Assembly: GCF_000699445.3 (NCBI RefSeq)
Contig: NC_067195.1
Span: 69,374,591-69,438,590, forward strand
Direction: 5' to 3'
Length of the DNA stretch: 64,000 bases
DNA from: Schistosoma haematobium
Taxonomy: Eukaryota; Platyhelminthes; Trematoda; Strigeidida; Schistosomatidae
A program made the translations under genes and the position numbers. Positions 1 through 13,200 of the stretch are shown here, in pieces (within the stretch, counting starts at the first letter, position 1; the number at the start of each line of letters is the position of its first letter). Below the pieces are notes generated by a model. That model worked only from the letters and a program-made list of their open reading frames with translations. It was not told the DNA's origin and ran no database searches.

Positions 1-1040
1 TCGGTCCCATATAGTAAGGAAAGACGACCAGACGCTGCTACACTTAGTAAGCTATCAGAAGAGTGTTTACCAACGACAAACTCGTTGGGTTTAAACTTCT
101 GGCTGGCCACGTCTTAGGGTCGTCACTGTCCCACTAGAGGGGGAGTGATCTGTAGCGGTAAATAAATCCCCAAAATAAATAGCTCTGTAAGTTTTCGACA
201 TTGGATGCTGACCATATGTTTTAGTGGACTCATCTAGCTGAAGGCGCTCGGTCATGCATCCACACCAGATCACGTGTGGTAACGCCGTGCTCAACATCAA
301 CCGCAATCGCTAGCCAGATTAGATCAGAGAATTCCGATATATTGGTCATCGCCAAATACACTCTTCTGATCTCCTCGACTCTGTCTTTTGATTTCTCTGG
401 GTGGGAACGAAATATATTAGAAGGGCTTACTGGTAGAAGCGTTGTCAAACAGTGAATACCTGTGTCATTCTTCAATAGATTTTTCAGCACTATCCTCCAC
501 CACGAAATAATGTTGGATCTTTATATCCCCAATTTATGAATGATGTGGCTTCATTTAAAACATATTTCTTACATTGACTAGAGTATACATTAGAAGTGAC
601 TTCATGATAAGGATAAACAACAGCTGATATGAAATCATTTGAATTGTTATCAAAATCGAGGTCATTTTATACTCGTGCTTTGCATTGAACAAGTCTCCCA
701 CAAGAAACAAATGCATTATGAGGACATATAATATTTAACATGACATCAAGCTTTGACTTTTCTGAAATACTTTCCTCCAATTTATTAAGAATATTATTGC
801 AGAGTAAAGGATCATTGGAAAAATCAGCATCTATCAAGACTGCATCAGGTTTTCGATCATGACTAGGTTCATTCAACATATATACCTCAGATTTGCAAAG
901 AATTTCGTCAGAAATAAGTGAGTCATTAGGGAAACCCATATCTTGTACAATAAGATGAGGAATCTGATATGTTGACTGATTAGAAACTATTGTCTCGCGA
1001 GAATTCTGAGTTTTATTCGACCCTGAACTGCTATATGAGT
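1..1040. other. Left-edge region, no gene recognised
   Basis: I see no host exon here. The minus strand carries a 90-codon open frame at 667-939 whose product I do not recognise. It lies downstream, in the sense direction, of the gypsy-type gag remnant at 1424-2068, so it may be a decayed part of that element. Its codon use and AT content do not stand out. Confidence 0.3.
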
Positions 1041-1430
1041 TTGTAGTAACCTACTTTTATCAAGAGAACGCGATTGATTTCTTGGAAACAATCATTATTA
1101 TAACTAATTGTACTGGTGATTGTTTTACTGTGCTTGTTTGTTTAACTGTGCTAAAGACAGCCATATTTTTACTACTCCATTGATTGTGACCTTGCACGTG
1201 TTTGATTACACTCGGTAACCACGCTTGTACTTTTTTGGCACGATCTCGGTATCCTTTCGATACCACGAGATCGCCAACAAAAACATCTCGACTACAGCCA
1301 TCAAATGCCTTCTGATATTTGGCTTGAGGGGGATTTTATCGGTTAACTGGAATGTAGTCTTCTTGTAGTAGTGTTCATAGTCAACCGCGACTCGACTCCA
1401 CTCTACAAGTCTACACTGTCTTTCTAAGTC
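1040..1430 (-). repeat. Dispersed segment, possible LTR piece, also at 53465-53850
   Basis: Read on the minus strand, this stretch matches 53465-53850 (+) along most of its length. Shared landmarks are GTCGCGGTTGACTATGA near the start, GATCTCGTGGTATCGA in the middle and TTGATAAAAGTAG at the end. It follows the zinc-knuckle part of a gag remnant, so a long terminal repeat or another non-coding part of that gypsy-type element is plausible. I could not place clear TG..CA ends or a primer-binding site. Confidence 0.45.
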
Positions 1431-2068
1431 GTTGATAAAGATAAACCATCATTATAAATACTCAACTTAATAGAATCAGAATAACAAGATTTAATATTAT
1501 TTGCAAAATGATGAACAGTAGTATTACAAAGTGACTGAATATGTCCAATATCACCACACTCAAAACACTCAGAATTACGAAATTTACATGAATTAAGAGA
1601 GTGGAACTTGCCACAGGACAAACATTGACCAAACTTGTGCCCATCTTCGTGAACTGCATCTCAACTCCTCAATGAATTATCTGCATAGCCTTGAGTATGC
1701 ACTGGGTTGGGATGACGCAATGTAGTGGAATTTTTTATATCGTCACGAATCATTTTACGAAATCTTCCTCCTTTACCACATTCGAAATTTGTATACTTAA
1801 TATAGTGTATCAGTAGATCCTTAAGAGTTGTATAAGGAAGCGAAATGGGCTTTTCCGGTAAAGCCAGAGTTTTTAATAAGCTATATGCTTCTTTTCCGAT
1901 GAATGTGAGGAAATGTGCCACAATCTTAACATCCTCATGATCTTCCTTGGTCATAGCCCAGATTTCGAACCTTTCAAAATAATCCTCAAAATAATCAAAA
2001 TCTGACTGTATGTCCAACCGTTCCATCATAGGCTCAATCGCGACGCCAAAATGATGATTAGGAGTCAA
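1424..2068 (-). pseudogene. Gypsy-type LTR retrotransposon gag remnant
   Basis: Two consecutive minus-strand frames make up a broken Gag. The first (2068-1661, 135 codons) has a capsid-like stretch with motifs YFERFEIWA and FLTFIGKEAYSLLKTL, typical of the gag region of Ty3/gypsy elements. The second (1621-1424) has a zinc-knuckle pair: a variant C-x2-C-x3-H-x4-C beginning upstream of the first Met, then a canonical C-x2-C-x4-H-x4-C (CFECGDIGHIQSLC). Gag packages element RNA. Protease, RT and integrase were not found next to it, so this is a fragment. The frame change near 1640-1660 means no intact Gag remains. The gypsy assignment is by motif only; the subfamily is unknown. Confidence 0.65.
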
Positions 2069-2074
2069 TTAATT

Positions 2075-3292
2075 ATAGTACGAACTAAGAATCCCAGAAA
2101 TAACGTAATCAGATCAAGAACTACTAGATAAGCACGAACGAATGTACTGTATTTGGAATTCGAAATCAAGCATTCAACAAGTACAAAGGAATCATTAGTT
2201 CATTCAAACACCACAGTCATGTAGAAAAAGGTGAGCACGAATTACCACTTCTGCTCGGAAATCAAAATCTAGCATATATTGAGTACCTAGAGAATCTTTG
2301 ATTGATGCAAACACCTCAGTAATCTCACACATATATTGATTTCACTTACTGACGACTGAATTTTCAGTTGCTTAACTTCTGAAAAACAGTTTCGACTACT
2401 TAGGAATGCTGGTCATAGTAAGTCGATAAATTGTGTTTGTGAAATTGAGAGGAGGACAAGTTCTGGAGTCTGACATCAGGTTCACGTCTTCAGTTTTTCC
2501 TCTGCCTAATGTTTTCCGGTGCATATTATGCTGTGACTTTACGAACTGGGTACTAACTACAGTATTTTCAGTCACTAATTGATAACTCTGTAGCTCCCAA
2601 CCCCTAAACATGCTATTTCTGCTCTCGACGTGCTCTTATACATCTGGCTATCCGTCTTATATAACTAATGACCTGTAAATGCTAGATGGACCTGGAAGCT
2701 TGCTGATCGAAAACTTCCCCTATTTGGTTAATAACCGTTTGGATCTACTTAACTTCTAGTCAGAGAATATTCGAACCGCTGAAAAGTGTAGAGTTTTAAC
2801 GTTTATCTTTTTGACCTAAAGAATAGAGTTTCTAGAAAATATTTGCTTCATTGTTTGGATGTATGTCAACCGAAATTGTGAAATTTTGTTTGAATCCTTT
2901 TCTATGAATCAGTCTAGTCAGATGATCAACGCGGGTGGTTTGTTTGCTTGTCGATTAACGTATGGTAATAATATGGAGCATTATTTCACTACAGTAACAT
3001 AAGAAACCTCTTTGCTGAAGCCTTGTGACTCTAGAATATCTCGATATTCCCACATTCAATGATATTGGGTTTGCTCGGTTTTAGCACTTCAGTGGAGTTG
3101 GGTCTCCAAGCTCCAGTTAAAAACGGCGGAACTTAGCTTTAGTCGTGAAGTCCTACTTATGGATTTTAATGTCATTTGTTATTACCAATACAACTAAATG
3201 AAGCCATCGGAATTACATATTAACATGGATCGAAAGCTGGTATTTAGATTTTCCACCTAAGACATTGACGACCTGAACTTTCATTATTATTA

Positions 3293-3326
<34 letters not shown>

Positions 3327-4110
3327 ATCCTCTTATTTGTTTACGAGGTGTTTATTACAAATATGTTTTGCTTTAAGTAATGATGAAATGTGTTGTTGGG
3401 GGTTTGTATGGGACTCACAAATTAAGCTTTGCTCTTACTACAGATGACGCATTTTTAGAACCGAGACATCAATGTAGCATATTTTCCTGTATTGTATCCT
3501 AAAGATCAAGCGTTAATCGGTAGTAGTCTGACGAGAATATCTATTTCGGTAGATGAATGTAGTTAGTATTTAGTTGAAAGCTAACTGTATATACAGACAA
3601 ATATGAATCCGTCAGTTTTAACATTCTCAGGAATTTTACATTTTGTATGCACTTTCGTTCATCACTGATAATTCCTTTCAAATATTTGGAAATGTTATAA
3701 AGACTTATAAACTACAGCCATAGTAGAGGCATTACGTAAGCTCAACATTAGTTATATCAAAATGCTTTAAGTAATCTCTTTTATTGCAAAGTTTTATCTA
3801 CTCATACCATTGGTCAGTTCTCTTTGTCTGTTTTTTATTATGAATAAGATGTCATGTTGCTCAAATTCGCTTGTGTGTTTGACGAAAAAAATATGTTTAG
3901 GTATTTGATAAAAAGATGTTTGTTTAGGTGTTTGACAAACTGGTCTTCCAAAGTTTCGTTTTAGTTGCCGAATAGGTAACTTTTGTTATTGCACGTAAGT
4001 TTTTAGCTTACTACAAGGCTCTCCGCGCTTTTCTTTCATGTTATTGATAGTATCAATTGTTCTTGACTCATTTTGCCTACAGTTTGATTTATGTGGTTAG
4101 TTTCGTAATT
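2075..4110. other. Non-coding region upstream of the TBC gene
   Basis: No exon or element is recognised here, apart from a short (ATT)n run at 3283-3325. Promoter, 5' UTR and start exon of the downstream TBC gene could lie in this interval, but I found no motif that decides it. Confidence 0.4.
3283..3325. repeat. (ATT)n microsatellite
   Basis: About 14 ATT units with one interruption (TTG), visible directly. Confidence 0.9.
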
Positions 4111-4116
4111 TTTCAG

Positions 4117-4233
4117 AACGGAGCAGGAAACATTGATTGCAGAAAATGGGAGGACGTCTACTTGATGTATATTTCAAACCAATGCCCGGCAGATAGCATT
4201 TCAATCAAGGGAACTTTGTTCCTAACAGACCAT
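4117..4233 (+). CDS. TBC1D15: TBC gene exon 1 (first traced; 5' limit uncertain)
   Basis: It encodes [19 protein letters not shown], matching the EGVYI..ISGILRV part of TBC1D15. The left edge uses the acceptor TTTTCAG at 4110-4116; an alternative AG is at 4141-4142. The donor is CAT|GTTAGT. A small upstream exon with the initiating Met is expected but not identified. Confidence 0.65.
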
Positions 4234-7200
4234 GTTAGTTTGGGATTCGTGTATAATCACAATTTTTGTTAGGGATCAAAAGTAAGTATTCACTGGGTAC
4301 CCCATCATGATCAAGGTAAATTTCATTGTCACTCCTATTTGAATTACCTTATAGATTCGTCATTATCCCAAGAAGATAGAAAGGGTTATGAAATCGATAT
4401 TAAGGATATGGATTTTCTTGTTATACGAAAGGCCCCATGCTTTCCTTGCCGTGGAGTGTATTTATCCCTAAAATCACAAAAACCTTATGGCCCATTCGAG
4501 TTCCGTAAAGGTGGTTCCAGTTCATTTTTGCGAAGTTTGAGTACTTTGGCTGATGTTAGGAGGTAAATGTATTTGAAATCTCTTACCTATACTGGAATTA
4601 ATAATACCTTGTTCCGTTATTTGTTGAAGTCTATAGTCTTGATTTGTTTCATACACAGCCCGACCGTTGTTGCTACGTTGACGTGGTGGTCAGGCTTGTC
4701 TATCGTGATGAAGCAACCGAGCTATACTGGCTGGAACAACCGTTCCTCAAGGTCCTACCATGTCAGACAGGTCGGTTGAAGAGCGGTAAGACTAAAAGCA
4801 ACAAACCCAAGGTCCGAAGGCGAAGTCGTACTGCTGACTGTACAGAGGTGTGACAGCAGTAAGGTGTTTCCCTCGGACAACCAGCATGACAGCGATGCTG
4901 CCTTACCACAAGGAGGGGTGGGGTTAGAAAAGGTCGACCCTAAAAATGTCACACCTCACCTTACTTCACGGATTTCCGTCTCCGGCGGTAAGGCCCTTTG
5001 AAGAACGGAGCTAACACGTCACAAACCTCCCACGAAAAGGCCGTGCGCGACCGGCCTTAAGCAGTTGTCCCTTGAGCACTGCGGTCACGCTCTCAGGTCA
5101 CTGAGACCGCCTCTAATCCTATTTCCTTTTCAGGTACCTCCAGAACAACCCTTCCTCGGTGTGGGCAACCGGGAAGTGATAACCGCCCTCATACCTCTAA
5201 CAGCACCCAAGACCATTGTATTCATAATCAACCTTCCTCTTCAATTCCTATTATTCCTCCTACATCGACTTTCAACCTTAAACTTCCTCTTTCGGCTTCC
5301 TCCTCAAGTGTCACCATAGCCAATGATTCTAGTGCGCAAAACACTGTCCCAGGTCTACTGAAACCTCGCTCAAAACTACACATTGGAGCTTTCAACGTAC
5401 GCACCCTATGTCAAATCGGTCAGCAGGCTTCCTTGGCTAGAACCCTAGAATCTCGTACCATTGATGTATGCTGTGTCTCCGAAACACGCATACAGGATTC
5501 CAGTGTGGTCATTCACTTGACCTCACCTCGGCAAAACGGAGAGCCAACAAGATACACCCTACGTGTATCTGGTGACCCGATGGCCAGTTCTCGTGGACTG
5601 GCAGGTGTAGGCATAGCACTAAGCATGAGGGCGGAACAAGCACTGCTAGAGTGGATCCCCGTCAACAGTCGTCTATGTGCTGTTCGGCTAAACGGCTCCG
5701 TAAAAACTCGGAAGGATAGGGACACACGTCGTTGCCTTTTCGTCGTTTCTGCCTACGCTCCCACTGACTGCAGCTCAGATGATGTGAAAGATGAATTTTA
5801 CAGAAAGCTGTCCGAACTTCTTCAGAAAGCTAAACGCCCAGACATAGTACTCGTAGGGGTGACTTTAATGCTCAGTTAGGTAGCTTAAACCAAACAGAAA
5901 GGCATTTAGGTGGATATTTTAGCATTCCGGCACAGCGAACAGATAATGGTGACCGTCTGCCGCAACTGTGCTCAGAAAATCGCTTATTTTTAGCAAACAC
6001 AAATTTTAAGCATAAAGAGAGACATCGTCTAACGTGGCGACCGCCTACACCAAACCAACGATAGACTCAAATAGACCATATTGCCATCAGTCATCGTTGG
6101 AGAGGGTCGGTAGAAGATTGTCGCTCATTCTGGAGTACCTGCTTGGACTCCGACCACGCCCTAATACGGGCACGCATCTGCTTGCGCCTCACCGGACGCA
6201 AAAAGCCACAGTAAAAAGACCCATTAGAACCGAACTGAGTAGCGAGGAAACCAAAAGTAGGTTCCAGGAACAACTGAGGTCACGATTAGGTAGTTCTGAA
6301 GACGAGGCTGACCCAGATGTTGCTTGGAATGAAATACAAGCAGCTGTGGAAACAGCAGTGACATCTATTAGCGACTTAAACCACAGAGTTTCAAAGAACC
6401 AGTGGATTTCTTCAAAGTCTGTCACACTGATGGATTCTCGCAAACTCGTCCCATCAGGTTCTGAACATGATGAAGAGCGACAACAAATCAGATCTAGGTT
6501 AACTAAAAATCTAAGGAACGACCGTGAGCAGTGGTGGGCAACGAAAGCAAAAGAGATGGAAAAGGCGGCGACTATAGGGAACACAAGACAGCTTTACAGA
6601 CTAATAAAAGAAACTGGAATTAATAAGTCAAGTGTAAGTGAGATTATATCAGAAAAAGACGATACTCTCATCTGCTCCCAGTCCAGACGTTTAGAACGAT
6701 GGGCGGAACATTTTAGGGAACAGTTAAACTGGCCTTCAGCTACTCTATAACTGCCCTCCATTCCCAGACAGTGTGAATAGAACATTGAAGTAGGTCCCCC
6801 AACTCCAGCAGAACTTCAAAAGGCAAAGCTAATCTGAAACGAGGAAGGGCAGCTGATCCAGATGGATTGGCTCCAGAGGTCTTTAAGGATGGTGGTCCAA
6901 TTTTAACGATTAGGTTGACTAATATTTTAACTAAAATCTGGGAGTTAGACGTTATTCCATCTAACTGGTCACAATCACTTATCGTCCCAATATATAAGAA
7001 AGGGTCAAAATCATCCTGTGACAACCACAGAGGAATTAGTTTAACTAATATAGTATCTAAGATACTAGCCTCGATAATTATCAGACGCCTAACTAAGACT
7101 CGTGAACTGCAAACACGAGAGAACCAAGCTGGCTTTAGACCTGGTCGTGGCTGCATCGACCACATATTCACCATTCGTCAGATTCTAGAACACAGGCATA

Positions 7201-10200
7201 CTTATCGGCGTCCGACAATGGTGGTCTTTCTCGACTTAAAAGCAGCATTTGACTCGGTAGACCGCGAGATTCTGTGGCAGTGTCTGTGATTGAAACGCGT
7301 ACCTCAGAAGTACATAAACCTTGTAAAGGCTCTTTACTCGAACACTACTAGTCGAGTCAGAGCTTATGGCGAACTGTCATCTGATTTTGCAACCTCAAGT
7401 GGTGTCCATCAAGGCTGTCCACTTTCCCCATTTTTGTTTAACTTCATCATAGACCTACTGATGGAAACAACATTCTCGTCGACTGGATTCTCGGGTATTG
7501 ATCTCCTACCAGGAGGTCCACTTATCGACTTAGAATACGCAGATGACATAGTCCTGTTTGGTGAAGACGCTGACAAAATGCAGAGTCTTCTGGTAGCACT
7601 GAGCAACAATGCCAGCATGTTTGGAATGCGCTTCTCTCCCTCTAAATGCAAGTTTTTGCTTGAGGACTGGTCTGCGTTAACACCTGAACTAAGGATAGGG
7701 AGTGAAGTAGTCGAACGCGTTGACAACTTTACTTATCTTGGAAGTCTGATCAGCCCTAATGGGTTGGTATCGGACGAAATCTCAGCACGGATTCGAAAAG
7801 CTCGATTGGCTTTTGCCAACTTGCGTCACCTATGGCGAAGGCGAGATATCGGTCTATCAATAAAAGGACGAGTATACTGCGCGGCAGTCCGTTCTGTTTT
7901 AATTTACGGCAGCGAAACATGGCCATTAAGAGTAGAAGACACTCGTAAGCTATTAGTATTTGACCACAGATGCCTTAGAAATATTGCTGGCGTCTGCTGG
8001 GATCACCGGGTAAGTAATAGTGAGGTTAGACGCAGGGTATTAGGGAATGATGGTAAATCAGTCGATAAGGTTGTGAATCTTCATCGACTGAGATGGTTGG
8101 GCCACGTGTTACGTATGCCTGAACAGCGATTACCACGAAGTGCAATGCTATCCGGTATTGGAGATGGTTGGAAGAAAGTTAGGGGCGGCCAAACCAAAAC
8201 GTGGCATCAGTGCTTGAAGTCACTAACTTGTAGTCTGATCCATGTTAGTAGATGCAGACTACTTGGTTGGGGTCCGCGTGACTATCGTAACCAATGGTTG
8301 GAGACTCTTGGTGACATGGCTCAGAATCGATCACAATGGCGTCGGTGTATACACTCCCTGTCTTCCCTTAAACTAAGAGATTAAAATCGCTTCATATCTT
8401 TCTTTCTACGAACCAATTCTTTCTTCTTGTATTATATGTCTATATGCAATCTTTCTCTTACATATTACTACCTTTGACCCAACCACTGCTATGAATCCGG
8501 TGTTCATCTTGTTATGCTGATGCGGTATGGCAACCTGGACCGATGCACATATGTGCCTGGTCCTACGTTGTAGCTGACTGATTGACTGACTCATACACAT
8601 AGTTCTCTTTATCATTTTGAAAAGAGTAAGAACAAACATTCTAGCAGAATAGCATGAATTCATTTTATTTCGTTGGTTCTCGTCAGCTGCTTATAACCTG
8701 TGATATTTAAAATCGTAATTACATAATGGGTTGAAATTACTTACATGAGAGGGTTTAGTTGGAAGTTATATTGAAGACATATTAGTATAATATGGCAAGG
8801 GTGTAAATAAGTTTAATAGACTGAATATTGTATATGTATACCTTATGTTAAAGAAAATTCTGCAACACTGATTGTGACAACCGTTCAAACGGCTAGAAAC
8901 AAGTGATTATATAATGATTAAACATTGATAGGAATAACATTAGTAAGTTCAGTAGATAAAATAAGATTATCAATTTGGAAGATAGTTGAAATAAAACTCA
9001 ATGATGTAATAAATGCAAGAAAGAGTTTAAAGTAAAAGGAAAAAAATGTTAAGATACAGTGAAGGAATGTTAGTCACCAAGGCAAGGAAAGATTAATCAC
9101 CATCTCCTTTTGAACACATAAATCAGGTTTTTGGCGTCTGATAACAACGGCTTCAACAAACTTCAGAAGACTGGAGTTTGGATGCTTACTAATCACCCTG
9201 AATGATTGCAAGGTATCGACCTGATGTCCTGTATCAAGATGTTTGGTGATCTCACTGCTTAAAGTCTTTCTTTCTCTTGTTCTGAGGCTTTTTGGAACAT
9301 GTTCAAAAAATATAAGATATGCCCCCCTTTCTGTCTTGATTTGTATGCCACCTTGCTACTAGTCAGTTTCATCGTACATTTTCAGTCAAGTATAAAGAAA
9401 CGCATTTTTAACTGGGTCACGTAGATCGTATCAATTTTGATATTTCTGTCAGTATAAAGCGATGTTTAGTGCATCTTTGTTAGAGGTCAGCTAAGAACCA
9501 ACCGGCAAAAGTCAACAAAAACCAGTTGATTTAATTTTATATCCAGGTTTTAGGAGAGGAATAAAGCGTGGCTCGTGCCAAAACAAATTGAATGGCAGGC
9601 AGTCAATTCAATTCTTACAAAGATACTTTTCACGTCTTGATTAATACGTGTTCACACCTTATATGTTTGGTTGCGAGGTTTTGAATAAATTGAACCATGC
9701 CCAACATAGCCGATAAAACCTTGTTATACAAACTCTGAAATGTTCATCGGGCCCTGAGATTATAAATTTTGCATAGAAACTGGAAAACGTTGTTCACTGG
9801 TAAAAGTTTTGTGATTTTATTGTCCAAATACTTGTAATATAGTAGTTTACTCCAGACAATAGAAGGCTGACAACCATACAGTTCTTTCTCATCACTAGCT
9901 ACGTAAGAGTTTTCATGACCAAAAACTCTCCTATTTTGCTATGTAAACTCTATTGTATGTAAATATGTAAGCATTTCCAGCTGATGCTAACTGTTTTGAT
10001 ACACTGAAATGCTCACCCAGTTATATATCTATTTGCATTTGTCGATGTCTAGTGTTCTGATATTACACCATTCAGCGATTTCCTCCAGAAATCACTAGCA
10101 GTTAGCTTGTCCACGATGACTAAGTATTATCAGTGTTGTTCCTTTACCTAGTCTTGGGGATTGTGGCTAATCAAGTAAACCTAATTTTCAACTCTACAGA

Positions 10201-13200
10201 GAACTGCTTTCGAGTCTGCTAGGTGGTTTTATTAGCCTGTCAACTTAGAAAATATATATGACGATATTTATTACTTCCGTACTCCTGTGGGTTTCCTCGA
10301 ATTGTGTAACCTGTAGCTCGGTCGATGTTTCTGTTTACCTGTTAAACAGTCCGTTCACTGCAAGGCGATTTGCTCTGTAGTATTTTGAGAATTCGAAACA
10401 TGGATTTGTACGGTAGAAAACATATGTAATATACAGTCATTTGACCATGATTGTCTTCGGGTCATTGTGCGTGCTTGATGAGAACGTTGGGTGATGTTAG
10501 ATGGTTAATTGCCAAATAGAGATGATAAAGCTGTTGATGCAACTATCCACGTATTTCTGTTGACTTGGTTGAGATGTGTATTACGCATGGCCAGCTACCA
10601 TTGTTTCTGGTTGTAGGAGTGTACAGTTGGTTTGGCCAAGACATACAGCCGTGGTAATAATCATACGACTCAATAAACACTTTGTAGATTCATGTACTCA
10701 TCTCTACTGCAAATGTTTTGTGTCTAATTTAGTATAACTACCACTACCTGACTGGCTAGATGGGATTCTAATTCATAATCAAGGCTCTAAAATTTGGATA
10801 CCCCAACTACTAAAACACCACACTAATCATTGATCATTAATATAAGATGTGTTGTGAGCCGCTGACTTGATTAGTTTACCGAATAATCGAAACGCATGGT
10901 TGACGATGTTAGGTGACATGGCTAGGAATATCTCACTTCTTTAAAGTGCATTTCTTTATTTTCTTGTAACTTAACTATTGTATTATCTCATTCTTTTCAT
11001 TCTTTGTTTGCACTTCCTCCTTTTGACGGTTTATCCTTTTATTTTTGTCCACACTACTGCCAACATCAATATTTTCTTAGCTTATTATCCTGCTGTTTGT
11101 CTCTCGTTCTATGAATACAAAACTAACATACGTGTGTGTTAGGTAGTGCGTTACATACATTCGTAATGAATAACCTACAAACTCATTCAGTTGGCTGTAA
11201 ACCATACATTCTGTCAATATGTTTGGTTGCTTAAATCATTAAAACAGTTTTAACGTATTCCCTGTTTACTTGAGGTTTAAATTTCTCTATAATATTTTCT
11301 GTACTTCATTTCGAATTAATCATTTTGTTGTTCGGGCATTTAAATGGTTGATTTGTTTATCGATTGACTGTTCTTGTTGTCCATTAATTTAGATGCCATG
11401 ATGACGAGAATCGGTACATTGTCAGACCTCGTCCACAATATAATTTTACTTCTAATTACCATCTTCCTGATCCGTAAGTGTAATGAAATTGTTGTTATTT
11501 GATTTATCAAAAGTTTTCTATACATAATTATTGTTTATAATCCATATTAAAAGTAAAATATAATTACTTTTAATTTGAAATGATTTCAAAGCGCATTTCA
11601 AAACTAAGTATTGACTTGCAACATTTCTCTGTCTTAATTTAAGAGTTTTTGTCAATGTATACCCTAAATTTCACCCCAGATTAATTCAAAAACGTCAGTT
11701 TTGAGTTCGAAGAATAAGCGGAAAAAATACTGTCAGTTGTACCATCCATCAAAATCTAAAGGTGGACACGGAGAGTCCACCTGGGGGAGTTGGAAAACCC
11801 TGATTCCAAACCAATGGTGCACATGGGGCCCAGTATCCTGAGAGAAGAAATGGCGTATGACCCAATCGTTGATCACCGGACGTCATGGGATTACATCTCC
11901 GTAAGTAGCTCCACTGCCTTATGGATCAGACCTTTAGGTCGAAGGCTCCGGGCGTGCTCCCTTAAGAAAAACACCTACTTCGGTTCGGGCACCCGGGTAA
12001 TATCATTGCCCGCACACAAATCAAGTGACTTGTGTAGGGCATTTGTATTCGGTGCCCCTTTGTACCAACATTTATGTGTTCAAATAAATAAATAACTTTG
12101 ATATTAGGATATAATTGGCACATTCTACATAATCCAGGTGGGTATATTTGTTTGTAACATTGTAGCATACAAATGCTGTCTACACCCCTTATTTTCGAGT
12201 ATTTATCTAAACAGTATCGATTGCTGATGAATAATATATTTAGTTGGATCAAATCCTAAAAATCGTTAACTTGAGTAAAGTGCTAGAATTTAAAAAGATG
12301 CTAGACAGTAGTGAATTCTATTTACTTATTTCATGTATGTTTGTTTATGTTTTCATTAAACCAAAATATATCTGTATTATATCACTAGTTTTGTACAAAA
12401 CAAACGTCATTTCAGTTCAGCAAGAGTGGAAGCGGAAGGGTTGATTGGGTCTCCTTTTTCTGGCCAATTAGGTGCTTCATTAAGAAATATTGGAATACAT
12501 GTCAACTCAATTGTTAGCACTATATTATCACCTAATTTAATCGATGAAAATATAGCTCCAAATAACGGCTCATCTGAAGAGTATTTTGCAAAATGTATTG
12601 CAGAAGATCTACAGAAAATCGAAGCTGCACGTTTAAGAACTACCGATGATGAAGGAGGATTTGCTGTTGTTGAACGAGTTAGTTTAAGTTTTACTTTATT
12701 GCATTTATATAATTCTTCAATTTTTTTTAAAAATTAAATAAAATAAAGTAAACTACCATCCCTTAGAGGTAATATCAATTGTTTTTGTTCGGTAATGAAT
12801 TTCCATATTTATTTTTTGTCTAGTTTAACTATCTTTTTGTAACGTACTCGGTTGTTTTCGCTAATGAAATAATGTTGGAAAAGTGATTTCGAAGAACAAT
12901 TACTTCCCATATTTTCAATGTACACTTTTGTCCTCAGCTATTTTATTCATGGTTGTTTTAAAAATCTGATTATTTGCTTACTTATTAACTAAAAATGTTC
13001 ATCACTATTTTGTCGTATTAATACTCAATAAATCCTAAGTTTATGTTTGGATTGAGAAATAATCATCCTAAATTTTTAAAAATCTTTATTTCTGGTGCAA
13101 ATTAACCGGAATAAACACACTAAAAGTCTGACATCGCATTAAAGTATATTTTACTATCTTTGAGGAAGTATTTGATCACAGATGTCTCAGAAATATTGCT

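Noticed and set aside
4567..4779. Open frames just downstream of TBC exon 3 as a continuation of the gene
   Set aside because: The exon ends at a good GTAAAT donor, the phase continues correctly at 11393, and the sequence from 4665 is the RTE 5' end.
6189..6584. Long frame on the minus strand inside RTE copy A1 (131 codons)
   Set aside because: Shadow of the endonuclease-RT coding strand; the peptide has no known motif, while the + strand has clear ones.
6740..7174. 144-codon minus-strand frame opposite the RT of A1, also present opposite A2
   Set aside because: Conserved only because the RT beneath it is; composition is that of an antisense shadow.
12421..12421. Acceptor at the second CAG (12418-12420) for TBC exon 5
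   Set aside because: It would break the reading frame from exon 4; the AG at 12414-12415 keeps it.
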